DNA of 64,000 bases from the NCBI GenBank assembly GCA_013350335.1, contig CM023539.1, forward strand, positions 22,685,043 to 22,749,042, given 5' to 3'. The notes beneath the pieces were generated by a model. That model was not told the origin of the DNA. It searched no databases and saw only the letters and a program-made list of their open reading frames with translations. Source of the DNA: Chimonanthus salicifolius. Lineage: Eukaryota; Streptophyta; Magnoliopsida; Laurales; Calycanthaceae. Shown in pieces: positions 1-11,790 of the stretch (position 1 is its first letter; each line of letters opens with the position of its first letter). A program made the position numbers and the translations under genes.

Positions 1-510
1 TCGATCTGACTCGTTGAATTTGAAAGGGCAAAATCGTAAATATCTATATCTCATTTATTTATTTTGAAAAATGATCATAAAACTATTTCATTCTGGAAAA
101 CCACTCATTTGAAATATTTTCTTTGTCAAACTCACACACACTAGTATTTTGAAATTTCGAGTTCAATAGACTTTACCATTCATTTTATCGATTACCAAAT
201 TTTCATTTATTTAAATCCCTTTAAATGACTCACTTTGTAAAACTATAATTTTAAAATACTTATGAAAACTAGAAATTTATAAGAAAATGTTCTGTGATTA
301 ATCTGTGTTTTGACCGAGCATTTCATACTTTTGGATTTTTGTTTTGAGGTCTTAGACACTCAATCCAAGTGTCAAGGTATGAATTGTTGATTTTATTAAA
401 TCAACATTTTGCCTCTAGTCGATTGACTTTTGTCACCATTTCTTTTGAAAAATATTATGTACTAGCCTATATTGAATACCTAGAAATTATCTGCGGAGTC
501 ATATTTATCC
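1..510. other. AT-rich intergenic sequence, unclassified
   Basis: No credible reading frame, RNA gene or paired repeat ends were seen. The style (AT-rich, scattered short homopolymers) matches the flanking LTR-derived DNA, so it may belong to an older element whose other end lies outside the window. Confidence 0.4.
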
Positions 511-3500
511 TGTGATATCCCAGTTTTTCTATCTTTTAAGTTAAGTTTAAATTCCTAAAGTTTTAAATATATAGGTTACGGATGGAAACGGATGGTAACG
601 GATGCCACCCAGAGAATTTTTCCTTCGATTTTCACGAGCTCTCTCTCTTTCAACACGCTCTCATTCTCTAGCTCTCTCAATTCTGTCATTCTTCTTCAAG
701 ACTCTACAATACAGTGCTGCTACTTCTTCATCTGTAACTTCATTTTCTTCTTCCGTTCATCACCTTCTGTACTTGAATTCCAAGGGAATCTTCAGGAGAC
801 TCCCAAATCACACCCAGAGGTACTGAATCCTACCTTTTAACTTAATTAAGAATTTTAGGAAATGTTAGAATCAAATTTGATTAAAATTGGTTAAGAAAAT
901 GAAGTTTTGGAAAAACTGAAAAATACTCATAAGATCAACATGTTTTGTCAATCAAATTGTGTCTATTGAATTTTGAAAATGAAGTAAATAACATGTACTA
1001 ATCATTTGACCAGTTAGTTTTTAAAATTAGGCTTAAAAACCTATTCCTTTTTAAATTCGTAATTCCATTTTTCCGCACCGTCACTGTGTTCTGTAGACTA
1101 TCTGAAGAAGGCGAGTCTTAGAACTTGTATCGGAAGTTCTAAAGTCCAGAGTTTGAAAGTTCTGAAGTCTAGACTTCTGACGTTCGAAGTCTGGTCTGTT
1201 TTGTTCTTTCTGGCAATCATATTCGGACAATCCGAACATTGTAAATTTTAGAAGTTTTGAAGACAGGGGTTCGAAAGTTTCGAAGTCTAACCTTTTTGCC
1301 ATGTTTGTTGTGTACATCTCGGACGATCCAAAGATGCACCTTTAGAAGGTCTGAACATACTGAAGTTTGGAAATTTCGAAGGAACTGTAGCAAGTTCCGA
1401 AGGACCCATTAGTATTTTCTAAATTTGTTTCTAAAATTGGGAATAGATGGAATTTTGGAGTAAAAATTATAAATTTCATTTATGATGTGTTTACTTTATG
1501 CATTGTGTGTCTAGAACTTTCATTTTCTTTATTGTTAGCCTTCTTAGTCTAAACATGACTAACTAACTGACTTCTTTTTGGACTAATCCATGGGCTTTTA
1601 CTTTAAATTCTGTCATTTACTTTTATTCGCCTTCTCAGTCTGAATATCTGACTCGCTAACCAACTTACACTCTAACCCTATATTTGGACTAGTCCTAGGG
1701 TTATTTATGTTTCTTTTCACCCGCTCAGTTTTGCTTAGAACTATTCAGTGGCCACTCGTTCTATCAGTTTTTTGTGCATGGCTCGGTTTACTAGAGGGTC
1801 AGCCTTAGCCTGAACCTGAGAATTGCTCCAAACACTTGTCTAACGGAAGATGTATATTTAACTTATGCAATTTATTTACTTATGCAGTTTATTTACTTTA
1901 CTGTTATTTAACCTCTGGCTGAAGTCTCAAAATCCAATAAGTGGCTATCACCCGGGGATATCTGAGACCAGGCACTGAGACTTTATTTACTTTCTACTTT
2001 AAAACACCATCTCTTAGGTGTTATTTTATTTTATTATGTGTTTTATTATGAATCACGCTTTTGTAAAATTAATCATTTAAATTGGATTAGTTACACGTTA
2101 TTAGATGTCTAAATTGTTTACACGCCTTTTCTCATAATTAACCACTAGACTTAAAAATAATAGATTAATCACATGTATTTTACTTTGATGATTATTTATA
2201 CATTTTTTATTTCTTACAATTCTTTCAAAAAACTCACCGGACAATGGTGAGGAGATTCGACCACACTTTTTTATTTTCAAATGCATTATATATTGCTTTT
2301 TAATTCTAAAATTGGAAACATTTAACTCTTTGACAATAATGGGACCCATGGACATAATAATGATGGAAAAGACTGAATGAGACCAGAATGCGAGACTTGA
2401 TATTGCTTACATGTAAGGGATATAATTGATGTTCTAATTGTTAGAATTAAAGATGTTGGGGAGTCATGGCCTAGCAGTCTATAAATGCAGTATGGACCCA
2501 TTTATGTGTCTAAAGGTTATATTAACCCGTTCTGAGTTTTCCTGGTTTTTTTGAGGAGATTTTTTATTTGGATCTCCGAGTTGTTTTCGGACTGTGGTAG
2601 TAGTGATGAGTGTGAGGGCTCCATGGTGGGCCCCATGTTATCTGATTTCGACTTCAAGAACTCGAAAGGTATTTTGATAGTTTTGGAATTATTATATATA
2701 TATTGTCATGAGAGACGTTTGAAAATCGCATGTTTTTTTGGTTTGATGTTCGATGTTCAATTTTCGTAGTTTGGAATTTTATTTACGCTTTTCGAGGTTT
2801 CTCCTTTTCAAATATTTAAATAAATAAAATGAAATGTGGGTTTTAATTTTTATTTATTTTTAATTAGAATGAAGAAATGGTGGATTTTGATTTTTATGAG
2901 ATTTCCTTTCCAAAAAAAAACAACAAAGGAACTCGAAAAGCCTAAACTCTCTCCTCTTAAAAAACCCATTTAGTAGTGTCGGAGCCCTCCCTGCTGTAAC
3001 TCCGACATTGCTCGACTTTTCGTCATTCTCTCTCCTCCTTTGCCGTCGTCCAGATCCAACCGAAATTCAGTTACCCATGTTTCCCCTCTTTCTCTTCCCT
3101 CTCCCTCACACTCGGATTTTCCCTTGGCTTTCCTTGATTTCCTTAGTTTTATTCGGTTTTCTCGGATTTTCCCTTGGCTTTTCTTGATTTTCCTCAGTTT
3201 ATTCAATTTTCTCAGATTTTCCCTTGGTTTTCCTTGATTTTCCTCGGTTTTATTTGATTCTCATCGATTTTCCCTGGTTTTCCCTCTTCCTTCCCCCTTT
3301 TTCAACTCAGCTGAGCAATTAAGTCATCTCGGCCGAGTTCCCGAGCCGACTCAGTTGCAGTTTTGGGTTGACCTAGCCTTTGAGCTGGGTGTGTGACCCC
3401 CGGCTTGGCCCACTGGCCTAGATCCGACCCAATAGACTGGCTCGGACCTGGCCCAACTTTCAGGCCTAACCCTTTTTCCTAGCCCGTTTTGGGCCCAGCC

Positions 3501-4249
3501 CAGTTTCAGGCCCATTTTCACCCCGGTCTCTTTTCAGCCTGTTTTACCTCTTTTATTTATTTGTTCCTCATTGTTTCAACAGATTGAGTTTCATTCAACC
3601 CATCAAGGCGTTTACTCGTTTTGGTTTTTCGACTCGACATACACTGTGAGGAGACTTATCACAGTTTTAACATACATTGCATATATCAAATATGTAATTC
3701 CGGACATGAAGTGATCCGAATGGGACCCTCTATTTATTAAGCCAGTCGGTAAGGGTGAACCATTGAGAATGATTATGTGGCAAGGGGTCTATTTGGGTGC
3801 CTCCTGTCTACTATATGTTATTGTGAGAAATTTTAATTGGATAAAATAATATTGAATATGATACTTTGGAATATATTAATGATACATTGAGTGTTTATCT
3901 ATAAGAGGCAAATGCAATCATGTCGGACATAGAGATGTGTGTTTAAGTAACACGTTATGTGTTTTTGACTCGCATGATGAAATATGATACTGATTTTGGT
4001 TAATTATGTTAGAATGTGCATATGTTGTTATACATGATTATGAAATCATGCGCATGCATGAGAGGTAACCCTCAACGAACAACGTGCCATTGGGTATTGA
4101 GATGGAAGACCTTTTTATGTGTATATGTTTATGATGACGTGATGATATTTGTTGTTGGGAGGACTTCCCTGTTATGCTCTGAAGGTTGAGACCCCCATAA
4201 GGGATACGGGTTTCCCCGTTGCGTTCTGATGGTTGAGGTGTCTGCCCTA

Positions 4250-4705
4250 TAGTTTGGCTCTCCCGAGCGTGGTCGATGTGGTTTTCCTACACGGCTCGTG
4301 TGTTTAAGGCAGTTGTGTATTTTGTAGTCGGGCGTGGTCGAGGTATTTTCCAACACGACTCGTGTGCTTGAGGCAGTTGTATATTTTGTAGTCGAGCGTG
4401 GTCAAGGCGGTTTTCCGACATGGCTCGTGTGGCTGAGGCAGTTATGTATTCTATAGTCAGGCGTGGTCGAGGTGGATTTCTGACACGGCTTGTGTGGTTG
4501 GGGCAGTTGTGTATTTTGTAGCCGTACATGGTCGAGGTGGTTTTCCGACACGGCTCGTGTGGCTGAGGTAGTTGTGTATTCTGTAGTCAGGCGTGGTTGA
4601 GGTGGTTTTCCGACACGGCTCATGTGACTAAGGCAATTATGTATTCTGTAGTTGGGCGTGGTCGAGGTGGTTTTCCGACACGGCTCGTGTGGTTGAGGCA
4701 GTTGT
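4250..4705 (+). repeat. 65-bp minisatellite inside an LTR, about seven units
   Basis: The word CACGGCTCGTGTG or a close variant recurs at 4290, 4354, 4419, 4484, 4549, 4614 and 4679, a spacing of 64-65 bases. Each unit carries a GGCGTGGTCGAGGTGG block and a CAGTTGTGTATT block. The sister LTR at 40532-42840 has one such unit near 42190-42250, so the array expanded in this copy after the two elements separated. Confidence 0.85.
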
Positions 4706-5000
4706 GATTCTTTAGTCTCCCAATGGTACTGATAGAGAGACCAGAGTTTGTTGGAGGACCCGATGTGGGCTATCGAGATGATGTCTCGATTTTGGTCGGT
4801 GGATTATTGGTTTGTGGTTTGGTTGGATTTCATGCATATAAGTACTCTTGTTATTATGATATTCTGCATTTGTACATATAATATCCACTTATGTTGCTGA
4901 CTTATGATAAGCATTATCTCTTAACTGGGCTGGTTAGCTCACCCCTTACCTTTCAGGTACTTCGGTCGCGGAGGGATCAAGCAGGCCCATTGAGCAGGCT

Positions 5001-5420
5001 TCCGAAGAGGAGCAATAGTAGTAGATATTCCATATTCTTGTTTATGTTTAGTTTTGAGAGACCTTTGCTGGTTTAGACTCATTATCACATGTTATTTCGA
5101 TGATTGTATAACTATATTGATCGATCGGTGGTCGCTTGTTGTGCTTATTATTATGTTGGACTTGGTCTTTGTTAGATTATTGAGCGGGAGGCAGTTACCC
5201 CATTGCGCAGTCTTCCGAAGAGGAGCAATAGTAGTAGATATTCCATATTCTTCTTTATGTTTAGTTTTGAGAGACCTTTGCTGGTGTAGACTCATTATCA
5301 CATGTTATTTCGATGATTGTATAACTATATTGATCGATCGGTGGTCGCTTGTTGTGCTTATTATTATGTTGGACTTGGTCTTTGTTAGATTGTTGAGAGG
5401 GAGGCAGTTACCCCATTTTT
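5001..5420 (+). repeat. 213-bp tandem duplication inside an LTR
   Basis: The block starting TCCGAAGAGGAGCAATAG at 5001 is repeated from 5214 with only a few base differences, through the AGGCAGTTACCCCA end. The homologous stretch of the related LTR near 42530-42740 is single. A 124-codon frame across this duplication is a by-product, not a gene. Confidence 0.85.
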
Positions 5421-5901
5421 TTTTTTAAAAAAAAATGCATATGTCGATATCCGTTCCTTGGTCATGTTTTGAGACTTTTCGGAGATAACACATCCGTAGC
5501 CAGATGGGGTGTTACATAATAGGTTAAATGAATTGAATGAAAATGCACGGACATTAGTAATCAATTCAGATTATTGTGGTATTGTATATTTTGTACTTGT
5601 ATATTTTCGTGTAGGGCTTATCTAAAAATAACTTTTACCCGGTCATGAAATCGGTAATGCAGATAGCTCCATGACCATACTTGAATTTGGTTTTCTCCAG
5701 TGTGAAACTCTATGCAAAAATGTCACATGGAACAATAAAATGATATAGGAACGGAACATGTGTTGTTATTTCACGTGCGTTACTTTCAGCATTGATTTGA
5801 TTTATCCTTGGGATGTGGGGAGATTATAAATGCATGTATAATTTTAATTTCAGCACTTTACTTATTCGTAGTGAAATATATGCTGAATGTGAGATACATG
5901 A

Positions 5902-8900
5902 TGTAACGCCCCAACTCGAAAGTGGGCCCGGAATGCCACCGATTTTTTTTTTTTTTTTTTGAGTCGTAAACTAATTTCCAAGGCTTCTAAATGGGCTGGA
6001 ACAAAAGTTAGGCCCAAAAAGCCACACATGAATTTAACATGTGGACTCAAACACATACCATAAGCCTACCCACAAGCAAACACAGACACATATTTCCATA
6101 AACGAATTATTATTCAATCATAACAGAGTAGCTACGGTCACATAGTGGTTTATTACATAATCCAACATAGAAAAGTACCACATACGGTACTTTACACAAA
6201 TTATGGTTCCAAAGAACCAAAATCAACGAGTTCCCGTAAAAGGAAGAAAACCAAGACCACACCAAAGCTTATCCTTCCTAAGCTCGATACGGAGGTTCCT
6301 CTTCCTCAAGTACATCTCCTGAAAGGTGAGTGGGGTGAGCTAACTAGCCCAGTGAAAGAAATATAACAATGCAGTCTAATGAATATCAGGTTAGTCAAAT
6401 AATCAACATTTTCAAAATAACAGTTCAAAGTTTGCCAAAATCTCATTATCAGTCCACAACTGCCACCATCCACCGTAACCCCTAGTTACTACACTGAGAC
6501 CAATAGTATTAAGTCCCGACACGGTCAAAATACTTCTTATAAGTACATCTCCGGCACACCCCAAAAACCTGTACTGACACACCTGAAGTCAGTAACTGTC
6601 GACCCACTTAGTCCAGTAGATGTAAACCGACACATACAGCTTGGCAATGGTTCAATAGTAAAGGGTACGTGGAAACAATATTAACATCATCACAGCTCAT
6701 AAGCATATCACATATGATCAACATCATAAATATTTACAAGCACTTTTCATAATAGTGCATCATGTCTAGGCATATGAGTGGGTTCATCAACACTGATTCT
6801 CGAAACCACTCATTGCTCAAGATCCAATCTTTTTAACCTGATTTACCCCTACTATAATGTTAAGTCTCCTCACCGAAAATGTGTGGTATCGAAGTCTCTG
6901 TCAACATGCAAACAGATATACAATCAATAATCAGTCAGAATACATAGCATACAAAGCAATACGTACTTGTAGTATTTCAAATCTATCCTGTTTTCCCAAA
7001 AATCTCCAGGGGAAATGGAATTGAGTCTCATATTTGGTTTCTAACCATTTTAATTTACAATAATCAGCAATGCATATAATAAATAGGTGCTTAGGCCACT
7101 TCTCATATTGTCTTCTGGGCATGACCAGATTGGCGTATTGAGTTAGGCCTAAATGTATAAGGTGCTCAGGCCACTACTCTTATAGCGAATTAGGCCTAGA
7201 GGTCACTCAGTGCCCGAACCCTTCTTTTCTACCGAGCGACGAAGTAAATCGTACAGCTACAGATAGCTACCGGGCTGAGTCAACCACAGATAGAGAGTAT
7301 CAGCCTGAAAGTGAATAAAATAAGTAGTACACTATAGTATTAAGAGAAAAGAGGTTAATATCATTTTTAATTATCAAAGGGGTATAAACATCACATGAAA
7401 ACCTAGGTCTAACACAAACATCTTAAATCAAACCAAGATTTATCATTTAAAACTGGGTTCCTCAAGACATGCCTCGGAACCAGGTACTATGGTTTCGGAC
7501 CTTCCGAGCCACTGCCTAAACTAATCTGCAGAACCTCGGAACATGGTTCTGTTCTTTGGAATGTCCGAGGGTCAAGTCTCGGACCGTCCGAGCGTGCTTC
7601 CGAACTAAAAAACAGAAAAAAGGTTTTTCGGCGGGTCTATGTGCCTCGGAACATACCGAGAGAAGCTCGAAACTTCCGATCTATTCCATCCGTCCGAAGG
7701 AGACTCGAAACATCCCGGAGCAGAGGCGGGAGAAACAGTTAGACTTTAGACACTTCGAAGTCCCGAACCAAAGCTCGGAACGTCCAAAGCCTAACTCTAA
7801 GACTTTCCGAGAGTCGCCTTCCTCCTCTGTCTGCAGCAGCAGACAGTAATGACGCCGGGAGGGTGAAATACGAATCCAGAAACAGTAGGTTTTCTGCGTG
7901 CATTTTTCACATCCAACTGGTCAGATGAACTCCTCTGTGAGTCCTCTTGACATAGGGAATAAATTAAAACTTTAACACTAATTAACACATCAGATTTTAT
8001 CATCAAAACCAGAATGACACAAGAATTTCCAAGTTTTTCTTAAACTTCAAATTCATTTTTCTTACTCAAAACTCAGTCAAATTTACTTCTACTTGATTCT
8101 AAACTTATTAAAATTTAAAAACGAACACAATGGTTACCTTTGCTTGAGCTCTAAGTTTGAAAATCCAAATCTTGCAAAATCTTCCTCTTTCAAACTTACG
8201 GTAAGTAAAATTTTGAAAATAAACAGAGAGGGAGGGCTGGTCTGGTCTTCAGAGAGTGAGTTTTGTTCTGGGGTGAAACCAGCGGAGACTACAGGTAAGA
8301 TTTATAACAGTTTACCATGGCCAGGTGAGAGACACCTCACCCGCAGCCCACGGGCGTGCATGGGAGTTGCTGGCCACGTACCAGCGGCAACAGTAAATAA
8401 AATTTGCAGATAAGTCCCTCTGGGGATTTTTGTAAATAGGTCTTGTTTTGGCTAAAAATCGATTTTTAACTAAAAACGTAATTTAAAAGCTTAAATAATT
8501 TAATCTAACTTATCAGAAATGTTGGGTTTAATAAACTCTATTTACCATAAAATTTTGGAGATTTAAAATTCATCGAAAGCCATAGATTTAGACAAAATCC
8601 ACAACTTGACACTATTTACTTAATTTACTTGTGTTAAATAAAAGGGTTTAAAACCTTTATTTTTAAACTTTGGAGAAATAAACTAAACCGTCATTTTAAA
8701 ACCTAACATCACATGATTTTCTAAAAAGTTTCTTATTTTTGAAATTATCTAAAAATAATTATTTCTCCCCTTTCGGTCTCTTTTCAGGCGGTTTTAAATA
8801 ACATTTTCTGAAAATAGAAAAATTCTGAAGTTTTAAATTGAAATCCTTGATTAAGGAAAGCAATATCATCCATCAATAATCAGATAATTACATACATAGA

Positions 8901-9004
8901 GGAAATAATATTTATAAATGGTAAATTACCATTTTGCCCTTCCAACTAGACGAGCTGGATGGTTTATCATACTGATCAAGCTTAAATCGGGTCAGGGTAT
9001 TACA
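5902..9004 (-). mobile_element. Solo LTR with 5-bp target duplication CATGA
   Basis: On the plus strand the element starts TGTAACGCCCCAAC at 5902 and ends GGGTATTACA at 9004. CATGA flanks it directly on both sides (5897-5901 and 9005-9009), the 5-bp duplication expected of an LTR-retrotransposon integrase. The TGTAAC/GTTACA-type ends are inverted, the length is 3103 bp, and there is no gag-pol, primer site or second LTR, so this is a solo LTR left by LTR-LTR recombination. Comparison with the surrounding older LTR puts it in minus orientation. The frames at 7556-7849 and 8093-8413 are not genes. Confidence 0.85.
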
Positions 9005-9853
9005 CATGATGTATCACATGCATTTCATGAGGCTATGTGTTAGGAATGCATGATAGACTGAGTGAGGTAATTATACTGAGTGGATTGGGATATAAAGGTT
9101 AAAAGCAATTCAATCCATGTAAAAATGCTAAGTGCTCTTCTATTGTTAGATGGACTGCTTTCATGCACTGTGTGAAGGATTGGACCGTGTCGGATCGCAA
9201 TGTAGAGATTGTATATGTGCCAGGTGCAACATTTGACTTTGTCGGGTCATAATGCAGAACGTATTGCATTTAGACCGCATGTCGATTGACAAAGGCAGAA
9301 TTGTGTGTGTAAAAAAGAAGGATGGAGGTTATCCATTTTAAAGTGTTGACCCAGGATGATAGAAAAAACATGGTAATATCATGATAACATGCTTGATTTT
9401 AATATATGTGATATTATTATTGTTGAATTTTCTTCACTAGGCTGTTAGCTCATATCCTTTACATTGCTGGACTTATGATTGAGGAACCTCCATTGCTGCC
9501 ATAGGAGATGTACTCCATCATATTTCCCACCAACGAGGAATATGTTTATTATGTTTATTTTCATGCCAGTAATATATTATTAATAATTATGGTGCCTGAG
9601 GTATAAAAACCTAACATGTAACAAACCACTATGTTTTCTTTGTGCTACTCTAATGATGAATGTATAAGTATCTATGTTAGATAATTCTTTGTGTTGGGAA
9701 TTATGGTACATGTTTGAGTCCACGTGTAAAGGAACGTGTGACATTTTCTATTTGGACCTTTAGATGAGACCGCGATAGAGACCCATAAGCTATATATTTT
9801 TTTTAAAAAAAAATCAGTCGCATTCTGGGCTCACATCGGGTCAAGGCATGACA

Positions 9854-11640
9854 GACTAATCAAATTAGCTCAAGCTAGACTCGAGCTCAAATTCTTGTAA
9901 TCTAAAAGTTGTAGCTATAACTCGATCCATTTATCAACTGAGTTTTCAAATATGTAGAGTAGTGGAAAATATATGAAAAAATTATATTGGAAAACAAATT
10001 CCTATAGACCCATTTTTTGAAGTAATTTTTTTCATTGAAATTCATTTTTTAAGAAGACCAACAAATGTTCCCTATGGGGTTGTTTGTTATTGCCAATATT
10101 GGAAATTGAAGACTACAAAAAAGGAGATTTTTCTCTCTTCTTTCATGGAATAAGGTAATTCCCTCTTCATCCAAGAAATCCATTTCCTACACGGGGGACA
10201 GAAAATTTTCACGTGGAACAAAGTAAGTTTTTTTTTCATGCACCAAGACAATGCTTTGTTCATTTTCAACAAAAAAGAATGATTTTGACACAAACAATAA
10301 AAACATTGGCTTTCTGTAGCTCGACATGAGGCCAGATTTCATAACACTTGTTGCATGACATGAATTAAATCTAAGCTTGTTTTTTCCATGAAATTGTTTT
10401 CCTCAAGGAAATAGACAGACAATCTCCAAGTAAATAGCCAAAAATATTTCCATCAAGGCTTATGGAAAAATGATTTTTGGAAAAACTTATAAAGTACAAG
10501 ATCAAGACTAAATGAATCTTAAAAACTTTGACCATATACATATTCAACTTGACACATTTATTAAATTGGTCTACAAAATGCCGTTAAACTTAAATGAGTT
10601 TACTCGACTTGACTTATTTATTAAACAGGTGACATAATGCTACTAAACTTAAATAAATTAACTCAATTCAACCCATGTATTAAATTAATTGGCAGAATGT
10701 AGCTAAACTTAAATGAGTTGAACCAAGTTGACACATTTATTAAATTTATTAATTGGACCATACTAAGATTATATAGGTTGAGCCAATGGGCCTTAATACA
10801 TTTATTAAAAAAGTACTAACCTATTTATTGAATAGGTCAACTTCATTTGAGTAGATAATCAAACTTAAATGGTCTAACCTAACTTGGTCAATTTAATAAA
10901 GCTTAACCAGACCGGACTCATATCAAACTTTGTTTACTAATTAAATGTGTTGACTTTGAATCATAAGTGTTTCATTCCAACACATACATGACCTAAACCA
11001 AATACTTGAGTAAAGCAAGTTAACCTGAAAAGGGTTGGCTCGACGGTGAAAACACTCACTTCATGAAGGTAAAATTTAAATAGATTTATCTACTTGGCCC
11101 ATTTATTAGATTGTATATCTAGTCAAGTACTAACTCAAACCAATTCAACCTATTTATTAACTAATTTTTTGTTATGTATATTAGTGGCAAATACTTTTTA
11201 AATTAAAGTTGAATATCTAACTAGTCATTTTCTAAGGAAAATCTTCTCATAAAAATCTATTTCTCTCTGTTCAAACCCAAAGTCATTTAGAAAGAAATAA
11301 ATTGTGAGAGAGAAATAAGCAAGCACAAGTCCCTCTCCCAAGAGAGGGAACAAGTAATGTCACAAATATCAATAATAATTTTAAATTTATCATATTTTTA
11401 TCAGCAAAATACTATTACCGCATTGATAACACATATTTATCGATGTTGTAGTAAATTCTCGATAATATTAAGTTAAAAACGCGAGATTCATGAATGATAT
11501 TAAGATTTTATTTTATTAATAGTTTTTTTTAAATATTATATTTTCTGTAAAATTTTACTTTTAATTTTTTTATAAAAATATGAGAATTTAAAAATATTCC
11601 AATAATATTCCGTGGCGCTGTTAATATATCAATGAACGGT
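9854..11640. other. AT-rich spacer upstream of the ATPase gene
   Basis: No gene or bounded transposon was recognised apart from the degenerate tandem array listed at 10520-10830. Poly-T/poly-A tracts and TTATTAAA-type words dominate. Scattered further copies of the array word occur to about 11160. Confidence 0.5.
10520..10830. repeat. Degenerate minisatellite, about 60-bp period
   Basis: Variants of ACATTTATTAAATTGG followed by an AAACTTAAATGAGTT-like block recur near 10551, 10613, 10673, 10733 and 10797, giving roughly 60-62 bases per unit. Units differ at many positions, so the array is old. Confidence 0.65.
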
Positions 11641-11739
11641 ACTTGTCACAAAACGAAGGAAGGACGTCTTGGCCAACCGTGTACGGAGTACGGCCGAAGG
11701 AGCTGTGCCCTAAGCAGATCTTCGTATTGACGGCACCTT

Positions 11740-11790
11740 ATTTGATAAAATATAAAATAGGAAGAGTTATAAAACTTCGTGACAGTACTC
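11740..11790 (+). promoter_or_regulatory. Probable core promoter of H+-ATPase copy A
   Basis: A TATAAAATAG box lies at about 11752 and a second TATAAAAC at about 11769, upstream of a pyrimidine-rich leader typical of plant housekeeping genes. Transcription start is inferred at about 11785-11805. An ACGT core (GACGTC) lies near 11664. This region lies outside the segmental duplication, so copy B has no equivalent. Confidence 0.45.

Larger units (their letters stand above)
2520..5516 (+). mobile_element. Solo LTR-like element inserted in the outer LTR
   Basis: The sequence from TATTAACCCG at 2520 to GGGGTGTTACA at 5516 is collinear with the well-bounded solo LTR at 40532-42840: both share the early GGGCTCCATGGTGGGCC-type block, the pyrimidine-rich leader, the GACCC/GGCCC-rich block, the ACTGTGAGGAGACTTATCAC block and the terminal GATAACACATCCGTA stretch. 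No coding domains are present. The target duplication is not clean: GGTTA precedes the left end and recurs five bases after the right end, while TTATA/TAATA is an alternative 4-of-5 match. It is longer than its sister mainly because of two internal tandem expansions, listed separately. Confidence 0.6.
511..9853 (+). mobile_element. Outer LTR sequence (gypsy-like), split by two younger LTR insertions
   Basis: The segment opens with TGTGATATCCC at 511 and closes with GGCATGACA at 9853. Removing the insertions at 2520-5516 and 5902-9004 leaves about 3.2 kb of one sequence. Its last 45 bases (run of A, then ATCAGTCGCATTCTGGGC) closely match the 3' end of the 5902-9004 element read on the minus strand, and its 1081-1400 part (repeated GAAGTTCTGAAGTC-like words) matches that element's middle, so both belong to one family. 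No gag or pol sequence is present. The flanking five bases (TATCC left, GACTA right) do not match, so the ends may come from different copies or be eroded. Family placement as Ty3/gypsy (Tekay/Del-like large LTRs) is inference. Confidence 0.5.

Noticed and set aside
4250..4705. CRISPR-like array
   Set aside because: The 65-bp units are contiguous with no unique spacers; it is a minisatellite within an LTR.
5054..5428. 124-codon frame with an internal protein repeat
   Set aside because: Produced by the 213-bp tandem duplication in an LTR; no known domain.
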